Assembly: GCA_002256115.1 (NCBI GenBank)
Contig: NKIK01000014.1
Coordinates: 39,204-103,203 of the forward strand
Origin: Burkholderiales bacterium PBB3
GTDB lineage: Bacteria; Pseudomonadota; Gammaproteobacteria; Burkholderiales; Burkholderiaceae_C
Reading direction: 5' to 3'
DNA: 64,000 nucleotides
Below the pieces are notes generated by a model. That model made no database searches. It worked only from the letters and a program-made list of their open reading frames with translations, and had not been told where the DNA came from. Numbering within the stretch: the stretch's first letter is position 1; every line of letters starts with the position of its first letter. Both the position numbers and the translations under genes were made by a program. Positions 55,641 through 63,879 of the stretch are shown here, piece after piece.

Positions 55641-56216
55641 ATGCTGTCCCCCACTGTTTCAGTCGCCCCTGATCCCGGTTTGCCGACGGTATTGGTGTTG
55701 GCCTCGGGCAGAGGCGAGCGGTTTACCGCCTCTGGCGGCCAGGTGCACAAGTTGCAGGCTCCGCTGGGGGCTAGCACCGTGTTGGAACACACCTTGGCTG
55801 CCGTGCGCGCCAGCGGCTTGCCCTGGCATGTGGAACAGCAAGGCCTGCCGGGCATGGGCGATTCGATTGCGGCCGCAGTGCGGGCCACGGCTGGCGCAGA
55901 GGGCTGGCTGGTCTTGCCCGCAGACTTGCCGCTGGTGCGAAGCGATACCTTGCAAAAGGTGGCCGAGGCCTTGCAGCACCATCGGGTGGTGGTGCCGGTG
56001 CATGGCGGGCAGCGGGGGCACCCGGTGGGCTTCAGCCGCGCATGCTATGCCCAACTGGCGCAATTGCATGGCAAATATGGCGCTGCGCCCGTGGTTAGTG
56101 CGGGAGCAGCTATAGAATTGATAGTAGGCGACGCTGGCATCCTGATGGATATTGATACGCTGGATGATTTGCGCCATGTCCAGAGCTTGCTAGGTGACCC
56201 CGGCCCACTTTTGTAA
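55641..56216 (+). CDS. MocA/MobA-like nucleotidyltransferase, short form
   Basis: A 191-residue protein of the molybdenum cofactor cytidylyl/guanylyltransferase type. It has LVLASGRGERFTASGG near the start, KLQAPLG, WLVLPADLPLV with the metal-binding Asp, and HPVGFSRACYAQL. About 25 residues usual between the first helix and the LPGMGDSIAAAV segment seem missing. It would prepare the molybdenum cofactor for the divergent iorAB. The dispersed repeat at 56092-56126 encodes VSAGAAIELIV near the C-terminus, close to the family's conserved DID motif. Confidence 0.82.
   Translation: MLSPTVSVAPDPGLPTVLVLASGRGERFTASGGQVHKLQAPLGASTVLEHTLAAVRASGLPWHVEQQGLPGMGDSIAAAVRATAGAEGWLVLPADLPLVRSDTLQKVAEALQHHRVVVPVHGGQRGHPVGFSRACYAQLAQLHGKYGAAPVVSAGAAIELIVGDAGILMDIDTLDDLRHVQSLLGDPGPLL
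56092..56126 (+). repeat. Dispersed 35-nt repeat, copy 6 (in frame in the MocA-like gene)
   Basis: The sequence TGGTTAGTGCGGGAGCAGCT is followed by ATAGAATTGATAGTA. It is read in the same frame as the copies in tilS and the DUF349 gene, giving SAGAA. CTAT and ATAG pair around AGAATTG. Confidence 0.8.
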
Positions 56217-56249
56217 GACACTCGCAGTTCCCTTATTCGGAGAAACACC

Positions 56250-56753
56250 ATGAAGTCGCCCCTGAATGTCCTCAAGCGCTGGCCCGCATGCCTAGCTAGC
56301 CTCTTACTCTGCGTGCCCCTGACGCCCTGGGCACAAGCAAGCCAAGCCGCCCCACCAGCCCAGTCGGCCCCGCCAGCGGTGGGTTATGTCAAAACCGTCA
56401 GCGGCGTGGCCTGGGTCACCTCTGGGGAGCAGCGCGTGCGGGCTGAGCCGGGTGTGGCGGTGCTGTTGGGCAGCCAGCTCAAGACTGAGCCGCAGGCCTC
56501 CCTGGGTGTGACTTTCAAGGACAACACAGTGATGTCTTTTGGCCCGGACACCGAGCTCACGGTGGATGAGTTTGTGTACGCACCAGCGCAGGGCCAGCTC
56601 AGCCTGGGTGCGCGTCTGGCAAAGGGCACTTTGAACTATGTATCCGGCGTTATCGCCAAACTCAAGCCCGACGCGGTAACTGTCAAAACGCCCACCGGCA
56701 TTATTGGCGTGCGCGGAACCCACTTTGTGGCCTTGGTGGAGGAGCCCAAATGA
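56250..56753 (+). CDS. Exported FecR-domain protein
   Basis: A 167-residue protein with a signal peptide (cleavage near AQA-SQA), a short Pro/Ala linker and one FecR-type domain: VGYVKTVSGVAWVTSGEQ, SQLKTEPQASLGVTFKDN, TELTVDEFVYAP and TVKTPTGIIGVRGTHFVALV. Periplasmic or surface location. Such domains occur beside CHASE2 cyclases and OmpA proteins in proteobacteria, as here. It overlaps the OmpA gene by 4 nt. AGAAAC precedes the ATG, so the ribosome binding site is weak. Confidence 0.88.
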   Translation: MKSPLNVLKRWPACLASLLLCVPLTPWAQASQAAPPAQSAPPAVGYVKTVSGVAWVTSGEQRVRAEPGVAVLLGSQLKTEPQASLGVTFKDNTVMSFGPDTELTVDEFVYAPAQGQLSLGARLAKGTLNYVSGVIAKLKPDAVTVKTPTGIIGVRGTHFVALVEEPK

Positions 56754-57367
56754 GCGTTCATCTCAATCATTCGGGTCGGGTGGCCACACTGGTTTTGGCC
56801 GTGCTGGCCAGCGCTTGCAGCACGCCACCCCCGCCGCCGCCGCGGTCTTATGTGGCGCTGTTGCCAGATGTCAGTGGCAGCGTCGGGCAAGTCACTGTCA
56901 AAGGCCAACTTGGGGAGCAAAAACTGACCCAGGCCAGCCAAGCTACTTTGCTGAATGGAAGCGGTGCCAGCTTTGTCGTGAGCCCTGAGCAATTGCAAAA
57001 AGACTTTGGTGCTGTCCTGGCAGCCAGCCCGGTCTTACCCGAGCAGTTTTTGCTGTATTTTGAATCGGGCGGTGCCGCGCTGACTGCCGATTCGGAGAAG
57101 CTTTTGCTGGACGTGGTGGCACGCGCCCAGGTGCGCAAGTCGGTCGATATGTCTGTCATCGGCCACTCGGACACCCAGGGCAAGGCTGAGGCCAATGAGG
57201 CCCTGGCGCTGCAGCGGGCCCAGTCCATTGCCAGCCGCTTGAGCGGCCTGGGTATTGCCAGTACCGCCATCACCATTGAGTCGCATGGGGAGCGCAATTT
57301 GTTGGTGCCTACGCCCGATGAAACCGTAGAGCCACGTAATCGTCGGGTCGAGATTACGCTGCGCTAA
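56750..57367 (+). CDS. OmpA-family lipoprotein
   Basis: A 205-residue lipoprotein with lipobox LASAC (Cys near residue 22) followed by a run of prolines. The C-terminal OmpA-like domain covers about residues 95-205: FLLYFESGGAALTADSEKLL, VIGHSDTQGKAEANEALALQ, RAQSIASRLSGLG and PRNRRVEITLR, including the Asp and Arg that bind diaminopimelate. It would tie the outer membrane to peptidoglycan. Cotranscribed with the FecR protein; a terminator follows. Confidence 0.93.
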   Translation: MSVHLNHSGRVATLVLAVLASACSTPPPPPPRSYVALLPDVSGSVGQVTVKGQLGEQKLTQASQATLLNGSGASFVVSPEQLQKDFGAVLAASPVLPEQFLLYFESGGAALTADSEKLLLDVVARAQVRKSVDMSVIGHSDTQGKAEANEALALQRAQSIASRLSGLGIASTAITIESHGERNLLVPTPDETVEPRNRRVEITLR

Positions 57368-57372
57368 ACCCT

Positions 57373-57399
57373 GGCCTGTTTTTCTGCAGGCCTATTTTT
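57373..57399 (+). terminator. Rho-independent terminator after the OmpA gene
   Basis: GGCCTG (57373-57378) pairs with CAGGCC (57387-57392) and is followed by TATTTTT. It overlaps the stop of the convergent cyclase gene. Confidence 0.85.
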
Positions 57400-59602
57400 C
57401 GGCCATCACGATCACATCGTCGGTGGCACCCTCTTGCAAACGCCGGTAGTGCAGGTCCACCAAGGGGTCCTGCGGGTAGCGGTGGGCCAGCGATGCAAAC
57501 TGGGTCAGGGCCAGCGTTGTCGTCCCTGCTATCGGTCCATCCGGCAATCCGGTAAGCGCGTTGGGCCTCAACAGGGCCATAGCGGCGTCATAGTCTTGCG
57601 CCGGGGCACACTTGGCACTGTCCAGCGTCGCCAGTGGGGCATACACCCGCAAGGCTTGTGTTTTGCCTTTGAGCACGATTTGCCCCACGCAGCGCGTCGG
57701 CACGCCGCTGCAGCCATCCAGCACGGCTTGCGATACACACATGCGCGTCCCCAGGTGTTTGTTGACACTCTCCAGCCGGGCGGCCGTGTTGATAGGGTCG
57801 CCCAGGGCGCGGTAGTCAAACAGGGTTTTACCGCCAAAGTTGCCCACGATCACCTCACCGCAGTGCACGCCAATGCGTGTCAAGCCCCAGTCCACGCCCC
57901 GCGCTTGCAATTGGCTGGCATAGCGGGTGGCAAAAACATCCATTTCCAGCGCGCAGTCCAGCGCCCGTTGGCGGTGGTCGGCCTGGGTTTCGGGGGCCGA
58001 AAACAGCACCACCATGGCATCGCCCACAAACCGGTCCAGCGTGCCCTCGTGCTTGAAAACGATCACCAGCATCGCCTCTAGGTAGTCATTCAAGGCCGCC
58101 ACCACGGAAGCTGGGTCACTGGCCTCCAGCATCGGGGTGAAGCCCGCCAGATCGGTGAACACAAAGCTGCACACCTGGCGTTGCCCGCCCAGGTGCAGTT
58201 TCTCGGGATGGGCAATCAAATGGGCCACTCGGTTGGGCGACACATAGCGCGAGAACGCAGTGCGCAGCCAGCGCTGTTGCCGCTCTACCAAAATCTGGTG
58301 CAGGCTGCTGGCTATCGCAAAGCTCACCAGCATGGCCACTGCGGGGGTGGCGGCATCCAGCAGCCAGTGTTCTTGGGTAAAGGCCCACCAGACACCGCCG
58401 CCCAACAGGGCCAGTGTGGCCAGCAAGGCCGCCGCCGCCCAGCGCACCGGCAGGCGCAGGGCCAAGCCGCTGAGCAGGGCCACGCCCAGACACAAAACCA
58501 CCGCCTCCAGCCCGCTGGCCCAGGCCGGGCGGGTCAGGTAGTGCCCCGACAACATTTGCTCCACCGCCATGGCGTGGGTCAGCACGCCGGGTACGAGCTG
58601 CCCGGTCGGGCTGGCCCGCAAATCCGACAGCCCGGCTGCCGAGCTGCCAACCAACACCACGCGCCCCTGCATGCTGTTGGCAGCCACCGTAGCCCGCAAA
58701 ACCTGGGCGGCAGACACGTAGCGGTCGGCTTGGCTCGCGGTGTAATGCAACCACAGCTCGCCTTGGGCATTGGTGGGCACCACCAGCTTGCCGATGCGGA
58801 TGTCTTGCACCCCGGCGGCGCTACCACGCAGCCCGTAGTTGGGCGTGGCCTGCGTCAGGCGCACGGCTTCCGCGCTGAGGGTGGGCACCACCTGATCGCC
58901 CACCCGCAGCATCAGCGGCACGCGGCGCACCACGCTGTCATGGTCTGCGGATGAATTGAGGGCCCCCACGCCACTGGCCGTCTGCAGTAAGGCGGGCAAG
59001 GGCGGCGTAGCAGCTTGGTAGTCGGCAAGCCACTGTTCGGGATTGGACGCGCCACTGACCACAATCCGGTAGGGCGCTTGGGGTGGCGTAGCCGCCGTCA
59101 AGCTGGTGCTGGCGGCAGCGTCGCCCTGCAATAGGTTGCTGCCCAGCACCACCGGTTTACTGCGCAAGCTGCTGGCCAGTGTGTCATCCGGGTCGGGCAA
59201 TTGCTGCAGCCAGGCATCGGCCTGAGGGCTCTGCCAGAGCTGGGCCATGGCGTGGGGCGATGTGCGGTCTGGCTCGCTCAGCAGAATATCGAGTGCGATC
59301 ACCGTAGCGCCAGCGGCGTGCAGCCGCTCCACCAGCTCTGCAATGCGGGTACGCGGCCAGGGCCACTGGCCGTAGGCGGTCAAACTGGCCTCATCAATGT
59401 CGACAATGCGCACCGGCACCGCGCTGTAGGCGCGCGGATACCAGCGCTGCATTTGGTCAAACTGGGCCAGCCGCAGGTTTTGCAGGGGGATGGGGTCTGA
59501 CAAAACCAAAGCCAGCCACGCGGCCACCAGCCCTGCGACCAGCAGAACAGTCCAGACTTTGGATGCAGATGCCCACAAGGCTTTCAGCGGTTGGCGCAAC
59601 AT
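57392..59602 (-). CDS. CHASE2-domain class III nucleotidyl cyclase
   Basis: A 736-residue membrane protein. One N-terminal TM segment is followed by a large periplasmic CHASE2 sensor (VRIVDIDEASLTAYGQWPWP, VIALDILLSEPDR, GRVVLVGSSAAGLSDLRASP). Three TM segments lie at about 355-430, then a cytoplasmic class III cyclase domain at about 470-640. Its metal Asp residues are in FVFTDLAGFTPM and RFVGDAMVVLFSAPE, with DYRALGDPINTAARLE near the substrate site. It probably makes cAMP in response to an envelope signal. The ATG at 59602 is chosen because it gives a short N-terminus before the TM helix; 59689 is possible. Confidence 0.9.
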   Translation of the reverse strand: MLRQPLKALWASASKVWTVLLVAGLVAAWLALVLSDPIPLQNLRLAQFDQMQRWYPRAYSAVPVRIVDIDEASLTAYGQWPWPRTRIAELVERLHAAGATVIALDILLSEPDRTSPHAMAQLWQSPQADAWLQQLPDPDDTLASSLRSKPVVLGSNLLQGDAAASTSLTAATPPQAPYRIVVSGASNPEQWLADYQAATPPLPALLQTASGVGALNSSADHDSVVRRVPLMLRVGDQVVPTLSAEAVRLTQATPNYGLRGSAAGVQDIRIGKLVVPTNAQGELWLHYTASQADRYVSAAQVLRATVAANSMQGRVVLVGSSAAGLSDLRASPTGQLVPGVLTHAMAVEQMLSGHYLTRPAWASGLEAVVLCLGVALLSGLALRLPVRWAAAALLATLALLGGGVWWAFTQEHWLLDAATPAVAMLVSFAIASSLHQILVERQQRWLRTAFSRYVSPNRVAHLIAHPEKLHLGGQRQVCSFVFTDLAGFTPMLEASDPASVVAALNDYLEAMLVIVFKHEGTLDRFVGDAMVVLFSAPETQADHRQRALDCALEMDVFATRYASQLQARGVDWGLTRIGVHCGEVIVGNFGGKTLFDYRALGDPINTAARLESVNKHLGTRMCVSQAVLDGCSGVPTRCVGQIVLKGKTQALRVYAPLATLDSAKCAPAQDYDAAMALLRPNALTGLPDGPIAGTTTLALTQFASLAHRYPQDPLVDLHYRRLQEGATDDVIVMAEK

Positions 59603-59754
59603 GGATGTGTAGGTCTCAAAAAGTGGGGTAAACCCGATAAATAAAAATTCGCAAACGAGGCCCAATACTTGCAGTATCGCCCAAGCCATACAGGCAAAAT
59701 ACGCCTCGCAGCCGGTTAGCCGCCCAAGCCACTACCCCAAGAGGAACCTTCGTC

Positions 59755-61158
59755 ATGGCCATCTCAACCGTTAACCGCTTGATTACCCTGTTTGACGATG
59801 CGTTCAAGGGCTTGTCCAGGCCGATCAGCATTGCAGAGTCAGAGCGCTTTGCGGTGCTGGTGCACCAATCCATGAACTCCAAGCGGCGCGTGTACCACCG
59901 GGTGGAGCATGTGTTCCCGATGTGTGTGGACATGCAGCCGATTCAGGTGCTGGCGGCGCTGTTCCATGACGTGGTGTATTTCCAGCTGGATGGGGGGTTC
60001 CCGCCCGGTACGCAGCACTTGTTGCAGGATGTGGCGTCTGAGCATTTGGGCGACCTGACCCTGCATGCAGGCTTGCCTGAGGACACTGCCTTCCAGGTGT
60101 GTGTGGCGCTGTTTAATTTTCAGGCGGGCCAGACTTTGCCGCCCTACGGTGGCACCAATGAGTTTTTAAGTGCGGTGGTGGCCGCGCGCTTGTTGGCACC
60201 GCATCTGGATCTGGAAAGCCTGATCGCCATCGTGGCCTGCATTGAGGCCACCATACCGTTCAGAGCCCCTTCTGCGCTGGGCGAGACAGCAGCCGACATC
60301 TTGGCCAAGCGGGTTGCGCAACAGCACCAGCTTTGGTTGGCCCCTGCTGATGCGTCGGCCACGCCCGCATTTGTAGGCACGGCCCTGCGCGCTGCGGTGG
60401 CTTTGGGCAACCGGGATGTGAGCGGTTTTGCCAAGTCAGACCCCGGCGTATTTTTATCTAGCACCTGGCTGCTGATTGACGAGTCCAATGCCCAGTTGGC
60501 CAATCCGGGGGTGTACTCGGTGCAAGAGTACCGGGGTGCCCTGGTGCGCATGGCCAGCTTTCTGGCCGGCCTGGATGCCACCACGATTTTTCAGTGCTAC
60601 CAAGACAGCCCTGGCCGGGAGGATATTGCCAACCTGGCTGCCACGGCCCGGCGCAATATTGACTTTGCCTGTGAGTTTCTGGACGCCAAAATAACTTCTA
60701 TCGCCATCATTGAGGCCCTGGTGCTGTGCACGGGGCGTGATTGCCCGATTTCCATGTTCTTGGGCGACATCCGATGTGAGGGGGGGCGGCCTGACCGGGT
60801 GGAGGACTTCCTGCCGGAGATCCCACTCACGCAGCTAGTCAACGACGAGTTGCTCAATGTTTTTGAAAAAGGGCGGCCGCTGGAGTCGAACAATGACCTG
60901 ACGGCATCGCCGCTGACCGCATTTATTTACCGCTGCCTGGGCCATATCGGCGCGCAAAAGGCCTTTGTGCAGGCGCAGCAGATGTTTGCCGGTGCGCTGG
61001 AGCCCCAAGCATTTCTGCAGGGCCTGCGCATGGACATGGTGCTGGGCATATTGCAGGCCTGCGCGCAGATTGCGTTCTCCAGGCGTGCGGCCTTGCTAGA
61101 CCTGGCGGCATCGTTGGAGCAATCAGGCGTTGCCAACGAAGAGCCCCAGCCGCTCTAG
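59755..61158 (+). CDS. HD-like domain protein of unknown function
   Basis: A 467-residue soluble protein. The N-terminal part carries RRVYHRVEHVFPMC and LAALFHDVVYFQLDGG. The pattern H...H...HD resembles the HD phosphohydrolase group that includes COG4339-like proteins. The rest is helical and not recognised, with alternating hydrophobic helices up to a short acidic tail. It is divergent from the cyclase over about 150 nt, so a signalling link is possible but unproven. AAGAGGA lies 10 nt before the ATG. The last 36 nt overlap the convergent HupE gene. Confidence 0.72.
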   Translation: MAISTVNRLITLFDDAFKGLSRPISIAESERFAVLVHQSMNSKRRVYHRVEHVFPMCVDMQPIQVLAALFHDVVYFQLDGGFPPGTQHLLQDVASEHLGDLTLHAGLPEDTAFQVCVALFNFQAGQTLPPYGGTNEFLSAVVAARLLAPHLDLESLIAIVACIEATIPFRAPSALGETAADILAKRVAQQHQLWLAPADASATPAFVGTALRAAVALGNRDVSGFAKSDPGVFLSSTWLLIDESNAQLANPGVYSVQEYRGALVRMASFLAGLDATTIFQCYQDSPGREDIANLAATARRNIDFACEFLDAKITSIAIIEALVLCTGRDCPISMFLGDIRCEGGRPDRVEDFLPEIPLTQLVNDELLNVFEKGRPLESNNDLTASPLTAFIYRCLGHIGAQKAFVQAQQMFAGALEPQAFLQGLRMDMVLGILQACAQIAFSRRAALLDLAASLEQSGVANEEPQPL

Positions 61159-62292
61159 CAGCCAAAAGCCGCCCAAGCCCATGGCGCACCACGAAGCTAC
61201 CGTGGCACCGGCCCGGTGGCGGCCATGCGCATCCAGCCCCAACGCAGGCACCCGCCCCATCAGCCAGCCAGTGAGGTGCGCCAAGCCCAGGGCCAACACC
61301 ACGCACAGGGCTTGCCCCAGCTCAATGCCTACGTTGAAGCCTAGCAAGCTGGTGGTTTTGTGAATACCGTGTAACCCCATAGCTGCCATAGCGCCTGCAA
61401 AGCCCAGCCCGTGCAGCAGACCGCAGGCTGCAACTATGGCCATGCGGCGGCGCATGGCCATCTCTGCCCGGAACAAATTCAGGCCCGCCATCAGCACAAT
61501 GCTGGCTGCAATCCCTGGCTCCACCCAAGCCGGTGATGCCTGTACCCAGCCCAACAATGATGCCGCCAGCGTGACGCTGTGGGCCAAGGTGAAACTGGTC
61601 AGCAACGCAAACCAATAGCGCCAGCCCCGCGCGCCCACCATCAGGGTCAGCAGAAACAGCAGGTGGTCCCAGCCCAACACAATGTGTTCGACCCCTATGC
61701 CCACATAGTGCAGAAAAACCTCGGATGCGGGTTGGAAGAATTGGTGTGAAGGGCGAAGCGGTGTGAGCACTGCCGCCTCGGTATCGGTTCCGCGACTGAG
61801 TTTGAGCGTCAGTTGTTTTTCGTCGGCCAGTTGGCCAAACAAATCGGTTTCTACCGCCAGGGCAGCGCCTTCAGTGCTCAGGCTGTGGCGCATCAGCACC
61901 AGAAAATAGCGGGCACCGGCACCGCCCTGGGGTGCCAGTGCAGGTGCAGGTGCTGCGCCTGCTGCCACAGGTCGCTCATCGGGTTCGGCGATCAGCTGCA
62001 AGACCTGCGCGGGCGTGCGCACATCGCCTTCCAAAATACCAAAGCGCGCGATCACCTGCGCCACCAGCGGGTCGCGATGGGTTTGCAATTCCGCCTCAGA
62101 CAAACGGCTGTCGCGGTTGTCGTCCACACCCACCATGGCAGACACCGGCACTGCCAGCACCACATAGGCCGCTGGCCCCACGATGTTGATGGTGCCCTGT
62201 TGGGCGGGCATCAAGTGGGCGTGGCCCAGGCCGCTGGCTGCCAGCAGCAGGCCGCCCAGCGCGCTAACCCAAAATGTGCGTAGCGCAGCCAT
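61123..62292 (-). CDS. HupE/UreJ-family membrane protein with EF-hand-like loop
   Basis: A 389-residue protein: signal peptide (cleavage near GHA-HLM), an exported region of about 180 residues, then about seven membrane segments (HIVLGWDHLLFLLTLMVGAR, GLLHGLGFAGAMAAMGL). The HupE/UreJ_2 motif Hx..D..LFLL is clear. VDDNRDSRLSEAEL near residues 56-69 is an EF-hand-like calcium loop (D-N-D-R/S-E). HupE/UreJ proteins are linked to nickel or other metal uptake, but this subgroup is uncharacterised. It starts 3 nt after the YHYH gene. Confidence 0.85.
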   Translation of the reverse strand: MAALRTFWVSALGGLLLAASGLGHAHLMPAQQGTINIVGPAAYVVLAVPVSAMVGVDDNRDSRLSEAELQTHRDPLVAQVIARFGILEGDVRTPAQVLQLIAEPDERPVAAGAAPAPALAPQGGAGARYFLVLMRHSLSTEGAALAVETDLFGQLADEKQLTLKLSRGTDTEAAVLTPLRPSHQFFQPASEVFLHYVGIGVEHIVLGWDHLLFLLTLMVGARGWRYWFALLTSFTLAHSVTLAASLLGWVQASPAWVEPGIAASIVLMAGLNLFRAEMAMRRRMAIVAACGLLHGLGFAGAMAAMGLHGIHKTTSLLGFNVGIELGQALCVVLALGLAHLTGWLMGRVPALGLDAHGRHRAGATVASWCAMGLGGFWLLERLGLFVGNA

Positions 62293-62295
62293 GGT

Positions 62296-63750
62296 TCAGC
62301 CGCGTGGGGGTGGCGTGCCGCCGCCGGTGGTGGTGACGGTACCCTTGACGCAGCGTTGCAGAAATGGGTAGCTGTCTGTGGCGAAGTAGTGGTAGGTGCC
62401 AGCGGGGAACTCGGGCGTGACGCCGCTGCGGCCATTGCACTCGTCCAAGTCACCAGAGCCCGCTACGTATTCCCAGTCTTGCGCGAAGGTGCCCAGGGGC
62501 GCGACGGTGGTGGTGGGACGGGTTGCGCTGATGGTAGTTTTGAGCTTGTAGCTCCCGGTCATGACCTTGAGCGCTGAGCTGGCATTCGCGGCCACGCTGT
62601 AGCCATAGCGGGCGTAGATCGGGAAGCCATCAGCCGCCCAGCCTATCAGCGTCATTTTGGTCGGGCCACCGCCGCGCAGTGTGATGAAGCCTTCAGGCAT
62701 GCCGTGGTAGTGGTACTGGCCGCCCGGTTGCACATGCGCGTTGTTGATGTCTGCGCCGAACTTAAACACCGTCTGGGTCAGCGCCTCTATGCTCCACGCG
62801 CCGCTGTTGCCAATCAGGCTGCAACTGCTGCTGGTGCTGGCATTGGCGGGGCAGGTGCCAGCGGTGCCCGCGTCGATCTTGACGCCATTGAGCACATAGC
62901 CCGTGGTGCCAGCGGCTCCGCCCATCGTAGTTGCCGTGCCGCTGTAGGTGGGTGCCAAGGTGTAGCTCGCGGCTACCGACTGCACCGTGATGGTGTTGGG
63001 GTTGTTGCTATTGGGGAAGGTGCCCACGGCGTGGTCGGGTACGCCGTTGGCTGCCAACACGCGCGCCGTGCCGTTGCAGACCCAGCTTGAGGTGCTGGTG
63101 AGTGCGCCCAGTGTTGACGTATTCACCGCGCTGTAGTTGTAGCCACACGCCACTCCCGCCGTAGAAACCGCACCGGTGCTGGGCGTGCCCGGCGCCGCGC
63201 ACAGGCTGGGCGATACCCGGCAGGTGAAGTCGCTTAAATTGCCCAGCAGCGCCAATACATTGCCAGTGACCGGCCCCAGGCCGTAGACCTTGCCATCCGA
63301 CACGCCCAGCGCGATCTGGGTTTCCGGGTAATAGCGGTAGGCAAAGCTGCCGGTGGCCAGGTTGGATTTGTGGCCCGGAAACAGCGTGGGGAAGTTGCCC
63401 TCCGCCCAGTCAAAAAACGCGGTGGCGTCTATGGCGGCTGCTGCAGTGGCGCGGCTGCTCACGGCGCTGGCCTGCGCCTTGGTGGCAGTGGCGGTCGTGG
63501 TGGTTGATGCAGCGGCGGATGCCGTCAGCAGGGCAGACGCCAGCGTGCATTGCTCGCCCACCCACCGGTAGGCCCCGGTGGCCACGGCGTTGTCGGTACA
63601 CAAGGCCGCGTCTACCGCAGTAGACGCCGTGCTTTGCAGGGCCAAAGCCACTGCGTTGGGTGGGCTGGCCAAGCCGCTTTCGCCGCCGCCGCAGGCTGCC
63701 AACAGGGCGGCCGTGGCAGTGATCAGACTCCAGGTTTTGAGGGAATGCAT
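62296..63750 (-). CDS. YHYH-domain lipoprotein
   Basis: A 484-residue protein with lipobox ALLAAC (Cys near residue 20) followed by GGG. The Thr/Ala/Ser-rich N-terminal third contains FFDWAEGNFPTLFPGHKSN, YRYYPETQIALGVSDGKVY, a short module often seen in Comamonadaceae lipoproteins. The C-terminal half holds the YHYH motif (GGQYHYHGMPEGF), with other His and Tyr such as GTYHYFATDSYPF that may bind metal. GGAG lies 7 nt before the ATG at 63750; an earlier start would remove the signal peptide from the N-terminus. It forms an operon with the HupE/UreJ gene. Confidence 0.85.
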   Translation of the reverse strand: MHSLKTWSLITATAALLAACGGGESGLASPPNAVALALQSTASTAVDAALCTDNAVATGAYRWVGEQCTLASALLTASAAASTTTTATATKAQASAVSSRATAAAAIDATAFFDWAEGNFPTLFPGHKSNLATGSFAYRYYPETQIALGVSDGKVYGLGPVTGNVLALLGNLSDFTCRVSPSLCAAPGTPSTGAVSTAGVACGYNYSAVNTSTLGALTSTSSWVCNGTARVLAANGVPDHAVGTFPNSNNPNTITVQSVAASYTLAPTYSGTATTMGGAAGTTGYVLNGVKIDAGTAGTCPANASTSSSCSLIGNSGAWSIEALTQTVFKFGADINNAHVQPGGQYHYHGMPEGFITLRGGGPTKMTLIGWAADGFPIYARYGYSVAANASSALKVMTGSYKLKTTISATRPTTTVAPLGTFAQDWEYVAGSGDLDECNGRSGVTPEFPAGTYHYFATDSYPFLQRCVKGTVTTTGGGTPPPRG

Positions 63751-63879
63751 ATCGGGCTCCAAGTGATTACGAATGCCGCGACTGTGCCCAAGCATTGTGG
63801 AGAGAATATGGAGAGAGGAGGGCGTGGAGACTGCGAAAGTGGGCGCAAGTATTGGCATTGCAGTTGGTAACTACTCAGC

